A stretch of 64,000 bases of DNA from Glebionis coronaria (GCA_025667525.1 CM046874.1:427388400-427452399), one strand, 5' to 3'; counted from the stretch's first letter, positions 45,603-57,583 are shown. Numbers and translations: made by a program. The notes: generated by a model not told the origin, from the sequence alone.

Positions 45603-46833
45603 GGGGCATTGTGTTCCCCGATCACGGCCTAGGAAACTCTTCTTACCCGCTTGTTCTTCCTACGGGTACGCTTGGGGACGGGCTGGGCTTCTTCTTCCTC
45701 CTCCTCTTCTACATGTTGTACTTCCTCCTCGTCATAACCCAACATTTGGCGGAGGCTGGAGGTGGTCCTCTCTATGTTATCACCCTGCTCCTCCTCGTGG
45801 GCAGGGGTGGCAGTCCTTGGCGGAGAGGCGGGCCCGGCTTCATCCTCCAGCATCAGATTGTCCCCATCCTCGTTGTCAAAATCTACGGGGGTCATCATGA
45901 GTGTTGTATCTTCCTCGTCAGATTGGGGGTCTGGTACGGCTGCTAAGGCGATTGTCACGTTTCGGGTATGCTCGAGAAGGGGTAGTTCATTCTCACGTCT
46001 AGGACGGGATCCCTCTGGTATAAGCTTTGGATCACCCTGGCGTAGGATCCCGAAGAAGTTCATTTCTGTTAAGAAAAAGTATGTTAGTTACGGACAACAG
46101 GTTTATGTATGTTTTGAAGTACGAATACTATACCTACCTTCACCACGCCTCCTCCAGAATACAGGATATCTGTTGGAGGGGCCAAAGTAGTTATGGCTAA
46201 TTCCTAGCAGACAAAGGAACGACTCGGATAGATTCCTATGAAACCCTGTTCTATTCCTATCTATTTCTTGAGAATGTTGGGCGTTATATGTACCAGCTCG
46301 TGAAGGCGGGTCAGGAGATACTCTATGTTTAAACACAAAATCGGTCGGCCACACTATTGAGTCGATAAAAAGTAATGGTCGTACCAATTTTTCAGTGAGT
46401 CCATGGCTTTATTGTGGGCTGTGGGGCTGTTTGGGGATCGTTTCTTGAAGGAAAGCCACCCATTCACTAAGTTGGGGGTATAGAACAGTCTAAATAACTC
46501 TACGGTAGGGGGGATGCTTCCTGCACGGCAAAGGATTTCAAACTGGCTAATCTTACATGCGCCTATACAAGGTAATTGGGTGATATGTACATCATAATAA
46601 CCTAGGAGATCTACGAGGAATCGAGTAAATGGAATGCGGTAATTGGTCGCGTCCAAGAGACGAGTGTATAGGCCAATCTTCCCCTGGGGTGCCTCAGTTA
46701 TGAGGTCGCCTGTACCAGGGAGAGAGGGATGAAGGTTGCTAGGAATGAAGAAATCAGAGCAAAAGTGCCCTAATTTGTCCTCCGTCATTACGTTTAGCAC
46801 GAATCCGATAGACGGGTTGTTTCTTTGAGCCAT
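45603..46833 (-). pseudogene. C antisense ORF, upstream exons (PF04195-like)
   Basis: Minus-strand ATG at 46833 (MAQRNNPSIG). The first exon carries the domain I associate with 'putative gypsy type transposon' (PF04195): NLHPSLPGTGDLITEAPQGKIGLYT is read in parts (NLHPSLPG, APQGKIGLYT), then FLVDLLGYYDVHITQLPCIG and GWLSFKKR. A one-base shift in a T run near 46375 breaks it. An intron-like gap 46137-46066 has donor AAG/GTAGGT and acceptor CTTAACAG. The second exon (46065 down to 45603) has a long acidic stretch and a basic PKRTRRKNKR that could be a nuclear localisation signal. It then runs into B and continues at 36551. Confidence 0.78.
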
Positions 46834-46977
46834 TACTAATTAAAGAAAGATGAGGGCGTGGTATTCTAACCTGTTTCAAGAAGGATCCGTACGAAAGAAA
46901 GTGGTAATAAGGAAGAAAGCGCTAATGGCAGAAATGAAGAAAAAGATTGTGTGTCACACACAGCCGTAGGGGCGACT

Positions 46978-46985
46978 TATTTATA
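46978..46985 (-). promoter_or_regulatory. TATA box for the C antisense ORF
   Basis: TATAAATA on the minus strand, 145 bases before the ATG at 46833. It suggests that the antisense gene has its own promoter inside the element. Confidence 0.55.
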
Positions 46986-47417
46986 GGGTTTCCTTGATAG
47001 TCATGGTTCCTTGGATTCATGACACGTGTTTTCCACTCACCAAAATTGTATGGTTGGGAAGTAAGGGGCAAGTGAAAAGTCAGGTGGGACCCATGGGTCA
47101 CTTCTGACTCAGAAGGTTGCGCCGCTCGATGTTCTGTCTGTTTTGCACTTTGTCAGTCAAATGGCAGGTGAACAGTCAATTGTGTCGGGATATGCGGTCA
47201 TACGTAAGACCATATTCAATGTTTCATTTAATTTGTCTCGGTCTTCATGTGCGGCTGAGGTACCATAGGAATAAATTCCTAATAAGGTTGCCACGTGCGG
47301 CCGAAACATAATTTTCAAAATTCATCATTTCATAATGTTCTTTCTTGGTACGTCCAGGGAGCATCTTGTTAGTCTAGATATTCCGCATACGGCTGTAACA
47401 ACTAGACTGGGGGGACA
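46986..47417 (+). other. C 3' end: antisense upstream region and polypurine tract
   Basis: No gene. The plus-strand polypurine tract GACTGGGGGGACA lies at 47405-47417, directly before the 3' LTR. Confidence 0.75.
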
Positions 47418-47998
47418 TGATGACGTATAGTCCCCAGCCGGGTATTAAACCTGGCTCACGGGTACTACCCGCATCCGGCCTGTTACTAATGGGTTGGTTT
47501 AATATCATTTAAATCTTATGGGCTTCGAATGAACAGTGGCTGCATACATGTGTGCGGCCCATGGCCCGTCACGGACGATACAGTGTTGGACAGAATCATA
47601 ATCTTATTATGATAAGGATTTACCCCAAAGTGAAGGATATACACTCACCATAATTAGAAGATAACAATCGAACTAATTATGGCACTTATCCTTTGCTTGG
47701 CGCCGAAGCATCGGTGACAGCCCATTAGGGTTTCACCGCCTATATAAGGAACCCCCAAGGGTTCCACAAAGGTATTAAATTCTCCAAACTCACATACGAT
47801 TCTTAAACCCTAACCGATTACTTACTCTCACGCTGAAGTCTAATCGTGGGATACATTCCCACCGTAAGCCTAACGCGTGTTGCTTTAGTGTGCAGGATCT
47901 CAGCAAGTTAATTCACTTGGTGCAAGATTCGGAGCCCAGCTAACCCGAATTAAGCCTAATTCGGGTCTAGCAAGGATCATCCAACTTTTGTATCAACA
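47418..47998 (+). repeat. C 3' LTR (581 bp)
   Basis: It starts TGATGACG, ends TATCAACA, and is followed by GTAGA. TATA box near 47741-47748. Confidence 0.95.
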
Positions 47999-48003
47999 GT
48001 AGA

Positions 48004-49436
48004 CTTAAAACTGAAAAACTTAACAAAGAAGTCTTAAAAATACAATCTGATATTCTTGGTTTAAATATTACTATTTCAAACTACAAAAAGGGGCTTGCAC
48101 AATCAGATGAGATGGTGCCAGAATATAAGGACATGGAATTTAATCTAAAAGATCAAATAACTGTTCTAAAAAGGGATCTAACACTTAGTTATGAGGCCAA
48201 GGCTTCTTACATAGAAGTTAACACTAAATTGAAACTTAAGCTAGATGAGGCCATTTAAGCTAAAGAGAATGCGAGGTTTAAAAATGAAATGTTTGAAAAA
48301 GCTAGTCAAACCTTAGAAAAGGTTATAAGTGAACAGAGAAATCCTAAAGACATGTCTGGGATTGGGATGCACGCAACGGAGTATGTTGATGTTCCACCCC
48401 CAATAGGTGACTTCTATGGGGTTTCTAAGAATGAATTGTCATGGACTGGTATTCCTGAGTTCCAATTGGAGGAATTTACTCCTCCACCACGTGTGCTGAC
48501 ACTAGTTAAGGAATATAAGCAAAGGGTGACTGTCCTTGACCTATGGAAGAAAGCCAACCCTACTCTCTTTGTTATGGGAGGACTTCTTAGTGATGAACAA
48601 ACTGACCCTAAACCCATTGTTATCACTAACCCTACTACTGGCAAACCTTTTGACCTTGGCTCACAACCTAAAAGCAAATCTAGCGTTAAGTATGCTGAAA
48701 TGTATAGAAAACCTAGATCACCAAAGAGTCAAGATAGTGTTAATGGGACTGAATTTTATGAACCTAGACCTAAGGTTATGTCTAAAAAGGCTTGTTATTC
48801 ATGTGGGAGCTTCTCACATCTGGCCTATAAGTGTGTCAGCGGATACAAACTAGCCGCTGACAATAGGTCAACTCTAGTCAACCCTAAGCCTTATGCTCAC
48901 TAGACCTTAGGACTCTAGAATAGCTCTTTACTTCTCTAAGGTAGTTAATACCCAAGTCCAAAGACCTTTCCAAAAGACCAACACTTGCTCTAACAAACAG
49001 TGGGTTCCTATAGCAAACCCAATTCACCCGCTGACATGAACAACTCATCCATTGATAGGACAAGACAAGCCGCTGACAGAACTAGGTTTGGTATAAAAAT
49101 GCTACAATTAGCATTGTTAGACCTAGTAATAATGAGTATTTACAACCTAAGGGACATGGATCTAAGGCATCATCCAACTTAACATGGAGACCAAAACAAG
49201 AACAGTCATCAACTTTTAATGGTCTCTCCATGACTTGTAATAGGTTTAAATATCGTGAAAAATATGTTGGGAAAAACTGGGTGTTTAAGGTTAAAAGGGA
49301 TGAACAGGAGGTTGTTACAAGAAACAAGTCCAATCTTGTTGAACAACCAAATGAATCCAAGTCTACTAAGGCTTGGGTTCCCAAAAAAACTGATTTGTTT
49401 TCTTCATGTACAGGGCATTCTAAAGCAGGTTAATGA
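48004..49436 (+). pseudogene. D gag, downstream half
   Basis: This continues D gag after C. 48004-48258 is a heptad-rich coiled-coil segment (LKTEKLNKEVLKIQSD) ending at an in-frame TAA. 48289-48903 contains KNELSWTGIPEFQ and a second zinc knuckle CYSCGSFSHLAYKC near 48799-48840. 48904-49229 is decayed, and 49230-49433 ends with KAWVPKKTD, the usual end of Sirevirus-type Gag. CGCTGACA words occur at 48855, 49029 and 49071 and, reversed, at 48834. Confidence 0.85.
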
Positions 49437-50760
49437 CCATGGATATTGGGATAGTGGATGCTCAAGGCACATGACTAGAAAGGAAGATTATTTGACAAAC
49501 TTTACTCCTATTCCACATGGTGATAAAGTGTACTTTGGAGGAGGATTCGGGACCATATCAGGAAAAGGCACTCTTATCACTAATAACTTAAGGTTTGATG
49601 AAGTTTTTCTGGTAAAAGAACTTGACTATAACTTGTTTAGTGTGTCACAAGTTTGTGAAAACAAAAATAAAGTTCTTTTTACTGATACTGAATGCTTAGT
49701 TTTGAGTAAAGACTATGTGTTACCTGCTGATAAGTTCATTGAATTTAGAACACCTAGACATATGGAAATTTATAATGTCAATCTACAAGGGATTAAAATG
49801 AGTAATAACTTTTCATGTCTAGATGCTAAGGCTTCAGCAGATGAAAGTAACTTATGGCACAAAAGGTTAGGGCACATTATCTTTAAGAACATGAATAGAC
49901 TTGTAAGGCATGATCTTTTTAGAGGATTGCTTTCAAAAGCATTCCACAATGATCATAATTGTGTTGCATGTCTTAAGGGGAAATAGCACAAGGCCTCATT
50001 TAAGTCTAAAAGTGTGCATTCTAATTCTAAACCCTTACACATGCTTCACATGGACTTATCTGGACCCACTAATATATAGAGTTTAAATGGAAAATCTTAT
50101 TACTTTGTGGTCACTAATGACCATTCTAGGTTTACATGGACTTTCTTTTTAGTAAAAAAGAGTGATACTGCTAAAACTTTGATTAATTTTATTAACCAAA
50201 TGGAAAAGAAGTTAGGGTTTACAGTTAACATTCTTAGAAGTGATAATGGTGGTGAGTTTAGAAATGACCTATTAGATGCCTTCTGTGTGGATAAGGGAAT
50301 TACTAGGGAGTTTAGCATAGCTAGAACTCCACAGCAAAATGGTGTAGGTGAGAGGAGAAATAGAACTCTTATTAAAGCAGCTAGGACCATGTTCGGAGAT
50401 GCTAAGTTACCCATTGGTTTTTGGGCTAAGGCTGTGAATACTGCATGCTATGTTCAGAATAGAGCCTTGGTCAACAAAATTCACAATAAGACCCCCTATG
50501 AGCTCTTTTGGAATAGAAAACCTAATACATTTTCTTAGACCCTTTGGATGTCATGTAGTGATTCTTAATACTAGTAACAACCTAGGTAAGTTTAACTCAA
50601 AAGGTGATGATTTGGATATTTTATGGGTTATTCAAAGAACATCAAAGGGTATAGGGTTTACCACAAGAGGAATAAGGTCATCATATAAAACGTGCATGTT
50701 GACTTTTTGGAAAGTAAACCTAGTGATCCTACACATGGACCGGATTGGCTTTTTGATTTA
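49437..50760 (+). pseudogene. D protease and integrase
   Basis: Protease DSGCSRHMTR near 49452. Integrase zinc finger LWHKRLGH near 49855 and CVACLKGK near 49963, followed by TAG at 49984. The core has LHMDLSGP near 50045, a TAG near 50079, RSDNGGEF near 50237 and PQQNGVGERRNRT near 50329. A TAG near 50538 ends the conserved core, and frames scatter afterwards. Confidence 0.9.
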
Positions 50761-51460
50761 GAGCCATTGTCTAGATCCATGAATTATTTTCCTGCTACTA
50801 ATCCAGTTGTCTTGGAGATATCTCCAAATATTACGGAAGAATCTATTGTTGATAATGAAGGTACACAAACTACAAAGATGAAATTATCACAAGCAGATGA
50901 GTTTACTCCCACATTTTCCTTTGTGGACTTACCCATTTGGAGTGAAGAATTCATTAAAGCATCTGTTGCTGAAAGAGAAGTAGAGAGAAAGCAACAAGAA
51001 GAGCAAATCATTGAAAGTATTCCATCCGCTGACAAAAGTAATTCAGCCGTTGAATCGCCTGATCCAGCCTCTGACAGCTTGCTTTCATCCACTGACAAGG
51101 AAGTACTTGAACTTGTTGAAGATTCCATACCTAATGAAGGTGTCAACGTCATCAATCTAGAGACAACATGTTTTCAAGTTCAAGTGGGTATGGAAATCAT
51201 GATGATAGGTATAATGACACCTTGGAGTCTACAGTGCATGATAACACTTTGTTTGGGGGATAAATTGCTACTAAAGTATCCAAAATTCATTCTCCCACTC
51301 TAAATAATTGTCCCATCAAATCACCAGTTCAAACAAAAAGAAAGAATAATCCTCAAGGAGGATTCATTGCCAACATTCATAAAAAGGAAGATACCCTTTA
51401 GTTCAAGAATGTTTATTTGCTTGCTTCAGTTATAGAATGAATCTAAGAAGGTTTTTCATG
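50690..51460 (+). pseudogene. D integrase-RT linker
   Basis: Hydrophilic Glu/Ser-rich reading frame 50692-51180 (VAEREVERKQQEEQI, then PSADKSNSAV), followed by decay to the RT start near 51465. It contains CGCTGACA at 51027-51034 and several one-mismatch variants. Confidence 0.7.
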
Positions 51461-52684
51461 CTCTTAAAGAACCAAGCTGGGTTGAAGCAATGCAAGATGA
51501 GCTTCATCGATTTGCAATACAGCATGTTTGGGAGCTTGTTGATTGTCCCAAGCATGTGAGACCAAATGGACCATGTTGGGTTCTAAGGAACAAAAGAGAT
51601 GAGAGAGGTATTGTGATTAGAAACAAGGGAAGACTGGTTGCTCAAGGTTACACACAAGAAAAAGGTATTGACTATGAAGAGGTGTTTGAACCTGTTGCTA
51701 GGATTGAAGCAATAAGGATTTTCCTGGCCTATGCTTCATGCATGGGTTTCATAGTCTATCATATGGATGTCAAGAAGGCTTTCTTGTATGGAACTATCTA
51801 AGAGGAGGTTTATGTCATGCAACCTCCTGGTTTTGAAGATCCAGATCATCCATACAAGGTATATAGAGTTAAAAAGGCAATGTATGGCCTTCATCAAGCC
51901 CCAAGAGAATGGTATGGTACTTTATCCACTTATCTTGTGGAAAATGGTTTCAAGAGGGGCACCATAGACCAAACTCTTTTTACCAAGCATAATGGAAAAT
52001 ATTTTCTACTTGTCCAGGTTTATGTTGATGATATCATTTTTTGATCATCCAATCCAAAGATGGGTGAAGAATTCTCCAAGCTTATGACTGACAAATATCA
52101 AATGAGTGCAATGGGAGAGATGAACTTCTTTCTAGGTCTACAAGTCCAACAGAAAGAAGATGGTATCTTCATCTCTCAAGACAAGTATGTAGAAGAAATT
52201 TTGAAGAAATTTGGCCTTTCCCCTCATGAAAAATAGGCTAGCACACTCATGGACAGGGAACACCCCTGGGGAAAGATTGGAGATGGAAAAGATGTAGATG
52301 TCAAGCATTATAGGTAAATGATTGGATCATTGATGTACCTCACTGCCTCTAGACCTGACATCATGTTTGTTGTGTATGCATGTGCACGTCATCAAGTGAC
52401 TTTAAAAGAGTGTCATCTTCATGCTGTCAAAAGGATCTTTAGGTATATTAGGTGTTATCCCACTTTTGGATTATGGTATCCTAAAGATTATCTATTGGAG
52501 CTTGTGGGTTATTCAGACAGTGATTATGGAGGTGATAACAATGATAGGAAATCCACAACTGGTGGATGTCAATTTCTTAGGAGCAGACTTATTTCTTGGC
52601 AATGCAAGAAACAAACAGTAGTGACCAATTCAACAACTGAGGCTGAGTATGTAGTTGTTGCTGCATGTTGTGGACAAGTGCTAT
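51461..52684 (+). pseudogene. D reverse transcriptase and RNase H, first part
   Basis: RT runs from [14 protein letters not shown] (51474). It shows [18 protein letters not shown] near 51637, AFLYGTI then TAA near 51799, [12 protein letters not shown] near 51879 and YVDDIIF near 52021 followed by TGA where relatives have Gly. [14 protein letters not shown] (52318) follows two further stops. RNase H has STTEAEYVVVAACCGQVL to 52684, where the 529-bp insertion lies; it resumes at 53219. Confidence 0.9.
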
Positions 52685-53213
52685 TGATGGCGTATAGTGG
52701 CTATGCTCTCTATTCGTAATCCCAGCCCATCATCTTTTCGCTATAAGTAGCCCATTACGAATGGAGCCATATGTTACGGACAACCCACGAGGATGTCCTA
52801 GCAACAAGCCGCACACGGTTGTTTAGTGAGCATGACACACAAATGAGTCTAGCATAACATGATCATGGACCATATCATACTAGACTGGGGGACATGTCGA
52901 CGTATAGTAGGTATTCGGCCCAGCCCAACAGGCCCGCGGCCCACACAAACCTAACTTATCCTTCAAGAAACCCTAAGCCTATATAAACAGGGGTAGGGGT
53001 CTCATTATATACAGGTTCTTTCTCTCAACCACACTTCATATACAACATATCGATCAAATACTAACTTGACCGTCGGAGGTGGACCCTGGGGCTCCGGCCT
53101 CGGGTCTACGTCTAACCGGTTTACCTTTGTTTGCAGCATTACCCAGGATTCGGGAAGACGACAAACGGCCTAGGAGTGTCGTCGAACCGGCCCAGCCAAA
53201 CTATGCTCCAACA
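52685..53213 (+). mobile_element. 529-bp LTR-derived insertion (deleted Tat-like element) in D RNase H
   Basis: It is flanked by GCTAT (52680-52684 and 53214-53218) and has TG...CA ends. The first 15 bases, TGATGGCGTATAGTG, look like an LTR start. The next 195 bases end with GACTGGGGGACA, a polypurine tract. From 52895 a second LTR-like start, TGTCGACGTATAGTA, begins a 319-bp LTR with a TATA box (CTATATAAAC near 52980) ending CCAACA. It is best read as an element that lost almost its whole 5' LTR and all coding sequence. Confidence 0.75.
52895..53213 (+). repeat. 319-bp LTR within the insertion
   Basis: It starts TGTCGACGTATAG directly after a polypurine tract and ends CCAACA at the target duplication. 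Its start resembles that of the C LTR (TGATGACGTATAG), but the body differs. Confidence 0.7.
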
Positions 53214-53218
53214 GCTAT

Positions 53219-53499
53219 GGATTCAAAATTAGCTTTTGGATTATTGGTCCAATTTTATGCATACTAAAATTTTTGTTGATAATAAAAGTACACTTTGCAT
53301 TATTAAAGATCTTCTACATCATTCTAAAAATAAACACATAGAAATTAGGCATCATTTTATAAGACATTGTTTTGAAAAAGGTTTAATACATCCAGATAGA
53401 ATAGACACATAAGATAATGTGGCTGATCTTTTGACTAAACCTTTTGATGTTGGGAGGTTCCAGTACTTGGTAACAAGTATTGGAATGATCAATCCATAA
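53219..53499 (+). pseudogene. D RNase H, C-terminal end
   Basis: This continues the frame interrupted at 52684: KIFVDNKSTLCIIKD near 53265, KHIEIRHHF near 53334, then NVADLLTKPFDVGRFQYL near 53418 and a terminal TAA near 53497. A TAG in place of Gln occurs near 53230, and a stop near 53410. Confidence 0.88.
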
Positions 53500-54720
53500 A
53501 ATATGTTTTTTTTCATTTAATGTATGTATGTCCAGGATGTGCACTGTTATTATTACTTGTAAAATGTGTTAGATTTTCCACTATATTTTCTAACCGCTGG
53601 AAAAAGCATTCTATAAAGTCGCTGACAGCTTATGTTAGTTTTTGTGGTTTTTCATTTAATCATGTAGGCATGTTGAGCATTGTGCAATAGGATACAAAGT
53701 TGCTTATGGACTTCAAAGATATGAAAAAAATTTATTTATGATGGTTGGAATGTTTACATTCCTATCTTGAAGTAAATATTTATCATATTTATTTATTTTG
53801 TAAATTGTGTAAGTTTAAGGGGAGGTTTAAGAAACCTTTAGGTTTTTGGGTACTCTTAGAGTGCTCTTATCATAATTCTAGATTGTGTCCACTGGTGAGT
53901 AGGGGTTAGGAATAATGAAGACCTTTCTTTTTAAGAATTGATGGAATTTTAAACCTTGAGACACTGTAGCATGAAAAGTTGATATAACTATGCATGTTGC
54001 CAAGACTGTTTTACCTAGAATTAGGATTGGTTGGTTGGGAGACTTTGTGTAAATAATAATGGGCTTACTTGGGAGTTACAAAGTGTTTATATGAGATAAC
54101 TTCACTTGAAAGGATATACTTTATCAAGGTTTTCTTGAGGATAGTTATGTCTATCTTGCTTATGCAAGTGTGTATAATTGGACAGAGAATGCTAATTTCA
54201 GTTTGTGTTAGAGGAAGAGTTATCTTCATTAGGGTAAACCTCTTTGTTAAGGTCTTTTTATTTTATTACATCTGTGTAGCGGTGGGCTCAAACCTCGTGG
54301 ATTAGTCGGTCAATGAGTCGGAAATCACTGTTACCAAAAAAAGACACTAATAAGCACGTTTTTAGACGCTGACATGGAAATCTTTACACGCTAACAAATA
54401 TAGTCGTTACCCGCTGACAAATTCTTTGACTGTTGAAGGACACTAGGTCCCACCTAGTTGAAACTTTTGCGATATTTTGAGCCGTAATTTTATGGGATTT
54501 GGTAATTTCTTTTAAAGCAAAGAGATAAGTTATTGTTTTTCAAGATCACAATCATTACTTTTAAAAAACATACCTCTTTTTCAACCAATAGTAACCTAGT
54601 TTACCTCCTATATATACGACTCATTCTTTTTAAACATGGTAACTTGCTTGTTTATCTAATTTTCTCCATATCCAAAATTCAACCTTTTCCTTTATCTTAA
54701 AGCTTTCACCAACAGTTTCC
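53500..54720 (+). other. D spacer between pol and env-like ORF
   Basis: There is no supported ORF in 1.2 kb. CGCTGACA occurs at 53620, 54367 and 54412, and CGCTAACA at 54389. A TATA-like TATATATAC lies at 54609-54617, 104 bases before the next ORF. Confidence 0.65.
54609..54617 (+). promoter_or_regulatory. Candidate internal TATA box before env-like ORF
   Basis: TATATATAC lies 104 bases upstream of ATG 54721, the usual distance for a plant promoter with a short leader. This is a single-motif inference. Confidence 0.4.
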
Positions 54721-57498
54721 ATGGCTTCATTGTTTAAACCGACTGCTGCTACATTAGGATTCAGGGATCAACATAATATGATTGTATATCTTGTGGCTGA
54801 TCATGATAATCATCCCCAATACACTAGAATGATTGAGTATCTCTTGGCGTCCAACATAATGTATGCTTTGACTCATGCTCCTCTCATTCCTATCACACAC
54901 ATCAAGCAGTTTTGGAACACTACAAGTTCTAAAACAATTGATGAAGTGATTACATTATCTGGGATGTTCATAGGACAAAATGGGTGGTCACTGAAGCACT
55001 TATTCATCAAGCTTTACATCTTGATGATTTTGATGGTGTGACTACCCTTCCCGTTGAGTAGATAGAGGAAGGACTTTGAGGCTTGGGATATGATTTTCCC
55101 CCAAAAGGGCGTATTAATAAATATTCCAAACAACAATTTCCCCCAGTTTGGAAGTTCTTAATACATGTCCTCCTTCAATGTCTTAGTCCTAAGTGTACAT
55201 CTTTCAATGAAATCAACCGTTCATTTGGGAGTGCTCTTGTCTGTATGGCCACTGGGCAAAACTATAATTTTTCTCATATGATTTTTGAGGGCATGTTGCA
55301 CAACAAGGGTGGCAAGATGAAACTTTTTACCAGACGTTTTTACAAATGGTTTTTGATCTTCAAAAATACTGTCGTAGGGATCGTGACAATTTTTAAAAGA
55401 TCCCTACATAAAAGTCAAAAAAATTCCTGTCCATGAACACTACACCATTTAGGGATCTACCTTTGACCCCTCATATGTTGGTTGTTATTGAGGCAGCCTT
55501 ACACCCTCACCCACAACAACAACCACTCATTGAAAAACCTCCACCTTCCCCTCATCATGAAGAACACATGAACATTGACCCCCAGCCGTCAACGAGTGTT
55601 TTAGCTGCTGACACAACCACTACACCCGTTGTCACCTCTCCACCTCACCCTTCACAAATTCCACATTCTACCTCATCTTCTGAACCCTTTGATTTTAGAC
55701 TGGAGAAACGCCAAAGGACTACTGGAGTGTTCTCCTATAGTGTTCCTAGCCATGAAGCAGAGAGAACTTATCATAATGAATTCATATTGAGGAGATAAAT
55801 CCTAATTGTGGAGGAGGGCAGTCTGTAACCACTAACAAATTTGGAATTGACGGCTATCTGCATTGGCTTGCAAAAGTCTAATGTAGAACTTGTACAAAAA
55901 GTCATTGAACAAGGCCTTGAACTCAGTCAGTTGAGGGAGAGGTTGGTAGTCTTGGAGAATGCTAGTTCTAGAAAGAGGAAGGCTATGGTGATGTCCTCAG
56001 GAGATGATTCTTACAAAGGGTATACCTACTGAACCAGTCAATTTAAGTGATAAAGGGTCCCAAGAAGGTTCATATGGGACAAAGGAGGTAGCTGAGGCAC
56101 TTACAGGTTTGATAGAACAACAATCTTTGGTTACTCCTATCAAGCAGTCTTTCACAGAAATGATGCTACAAGTGAGTGGGATTGCAGGCGCTGACAAAGG
56201 TACTTCACACGCTGACACACCTATTTCAGCCGTTGACAGATCTATGATTGGTATATCCCAACAGCCTTTCATGATCAAGGATCCCTTCACTCAGGTAACA
56301 ACTACTTTGCCCTCACTTGATCCATTGGATAAGGTTAAAGCAGTTATGGTAGAAGAACAGGCTCCTAAAGATGCAGCCTAGATTTAGTATGATACTATGG
56401 TAGCACATCAGCTACATGAGCAAGAAAAGAAATGGCTTGAGAAGGGAAGTATTGAATCTCAGATTCAATCATCTAAATATGAGACTGATGAGATTGGTGA
56501 TGATGATGATGGAATGGACTTGGAGAAATTGGAGTATGGGGAGGATGAGATAGTAAGGGAAAAGCTCAGAGATTTGAAGAAACAGGTTGATTTAGACATT
56601 CCCCATGTTTTTGCAATGTATTTCAGATGGGAAGAGGTCTGCATAGAAAATCCAAACATGTCCTTAACTGATCAAATTTGTGGTTTGGAGATTCTATTGA
56701 GAGTTCAAAGTGATTGCAAAATCATTTTGGAACATAGGGCAAACAGGGTACTATTTAAGAACGAGACATCTAGAAGGGAGCTCTACAATATGCTTCTTAG
56801 ATGCCACCAAACAGGGTGAACTTATGCTAAATTGAGGAAGCTTTATTTTGAGCAATTGGAGTACTTTGTTTATCCTATTTGGAAGTCTGTGTGTGAAGCT
56901 AACACATTTAGGTTGTTTTCTACAAGAGACAATAAGAAATTGAAGAGTAGCTAAAGATCAAGAAGGCTTTGGTTGTGGCTAAACTAGTGAAGAAAGGGTT
57001 CAAGTTGAGGTTTCCATAACTTGATCAAGTGCACCCAACTAAAGCATTTTTGAAGAAAAATATGGTGCTTTCTCCATTGATGGCTTCTGATTTAGCTACT
57101 GTTGTACCTCTTTAGTGTCATTGTTTGGTAGTATGGACAGGGAGGACATATAAACTATTTGAAATTTAATGAAGGAGGTGTATGAGGCTGAAGCTCCTTC
57201 ATCAGTGAATGGAATAAAGATCTGGACAACATTTAGAAGAATGTTTGCCCATGATGCTGTTGATCCAGTTTGGTTGGATCTAGTTGACTTAAGTGAGTTG
57301 AAGTGGCATTTGTATTCAGCTGCTGGTGTTTACCATCTCAGTACTACAAAGTTTGAAGAATACTTGTTGATAGATCAAGAATATCCTCTATCACATGAAT
57401 TGTTGAAGAAGTTGGTCTACACCAAGCTTGAAGTTGACTACACTAGTGACATTAGCATGGACTTTCTAAGGTTTATATATGCTCAGATTAAGGAGTAG
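54721..57498 (+). pseudogene. D env-like / additional ORF of Sirevirus type
   Basis: The ATG at 54721 begins MASLFKPTAATLGF. Readable pieces: 54721-55000 (YALTHAPLIPITHIKQFWNT); a shift near 55000 with a TAG near 55060; 55083-55436 (PPVWKFLIHVLLQCLSPKCTSF, read in two parts); a Pro/His-rich segment 55433-55798; 55841-56032; 56004-56381; 56397-56819; decay to 57168; and 57169-57498, ending TAG. The first third matches my memory of the ORF that follows RNase H in many Asteraceae copia elements. It carries many CGCTGACA words coding Ala-Asp. Whether the product is an envelope protein is unproven. Confidence 0.72.
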
Positions 57499-57570
57499 GT
57501 TTTATTTGTAAGAATCCTCTCTTGTATTTTGTTTTTATTCAGAAACTTGAATATTAGTATAAGTATCAAG

Positions 57571-57583
57571 TTTAGGGGAGGAT
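57571..57583 (+). other. D polypurine tract
   Basis: TTTAGGGGAGGAT directly before the 3' LTR. Confidence 0.8.

Larger units (their letters stand above)
27872..47998 (+). mobile_element. C: Tat-type Ty3/gypsy element with antisense ORF, interrupted by B
   Basis: The 581-bp LTRs (27872-28452 and 47418-47998) differ at about 28 positions by eye (about 5 percent), and the duplication GTAGA is exact. Own length without B is about 11 kb. On the plus strand it carries gag, protease, RT, RNase H, a second RNase H-like domain and integrase (28690-34190). On the minus strand between integrase and the 3' LTR it carries a multi-exon antisense ORF (34889-36551 plus 45603-46833). Tat-clade elements are known for dual RNase H and extra ORFs, which supports the assignment. 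Coding is broken by several stops and shifts. Confidence 0.93.

Noticed and set aside
45569..46190. Plus-strand ORFs of 125 and 142 codons
   Set aside because: They are antisense shadows of the acidic exon of the C antisense gene, which has recognisable family features on the minus strand.
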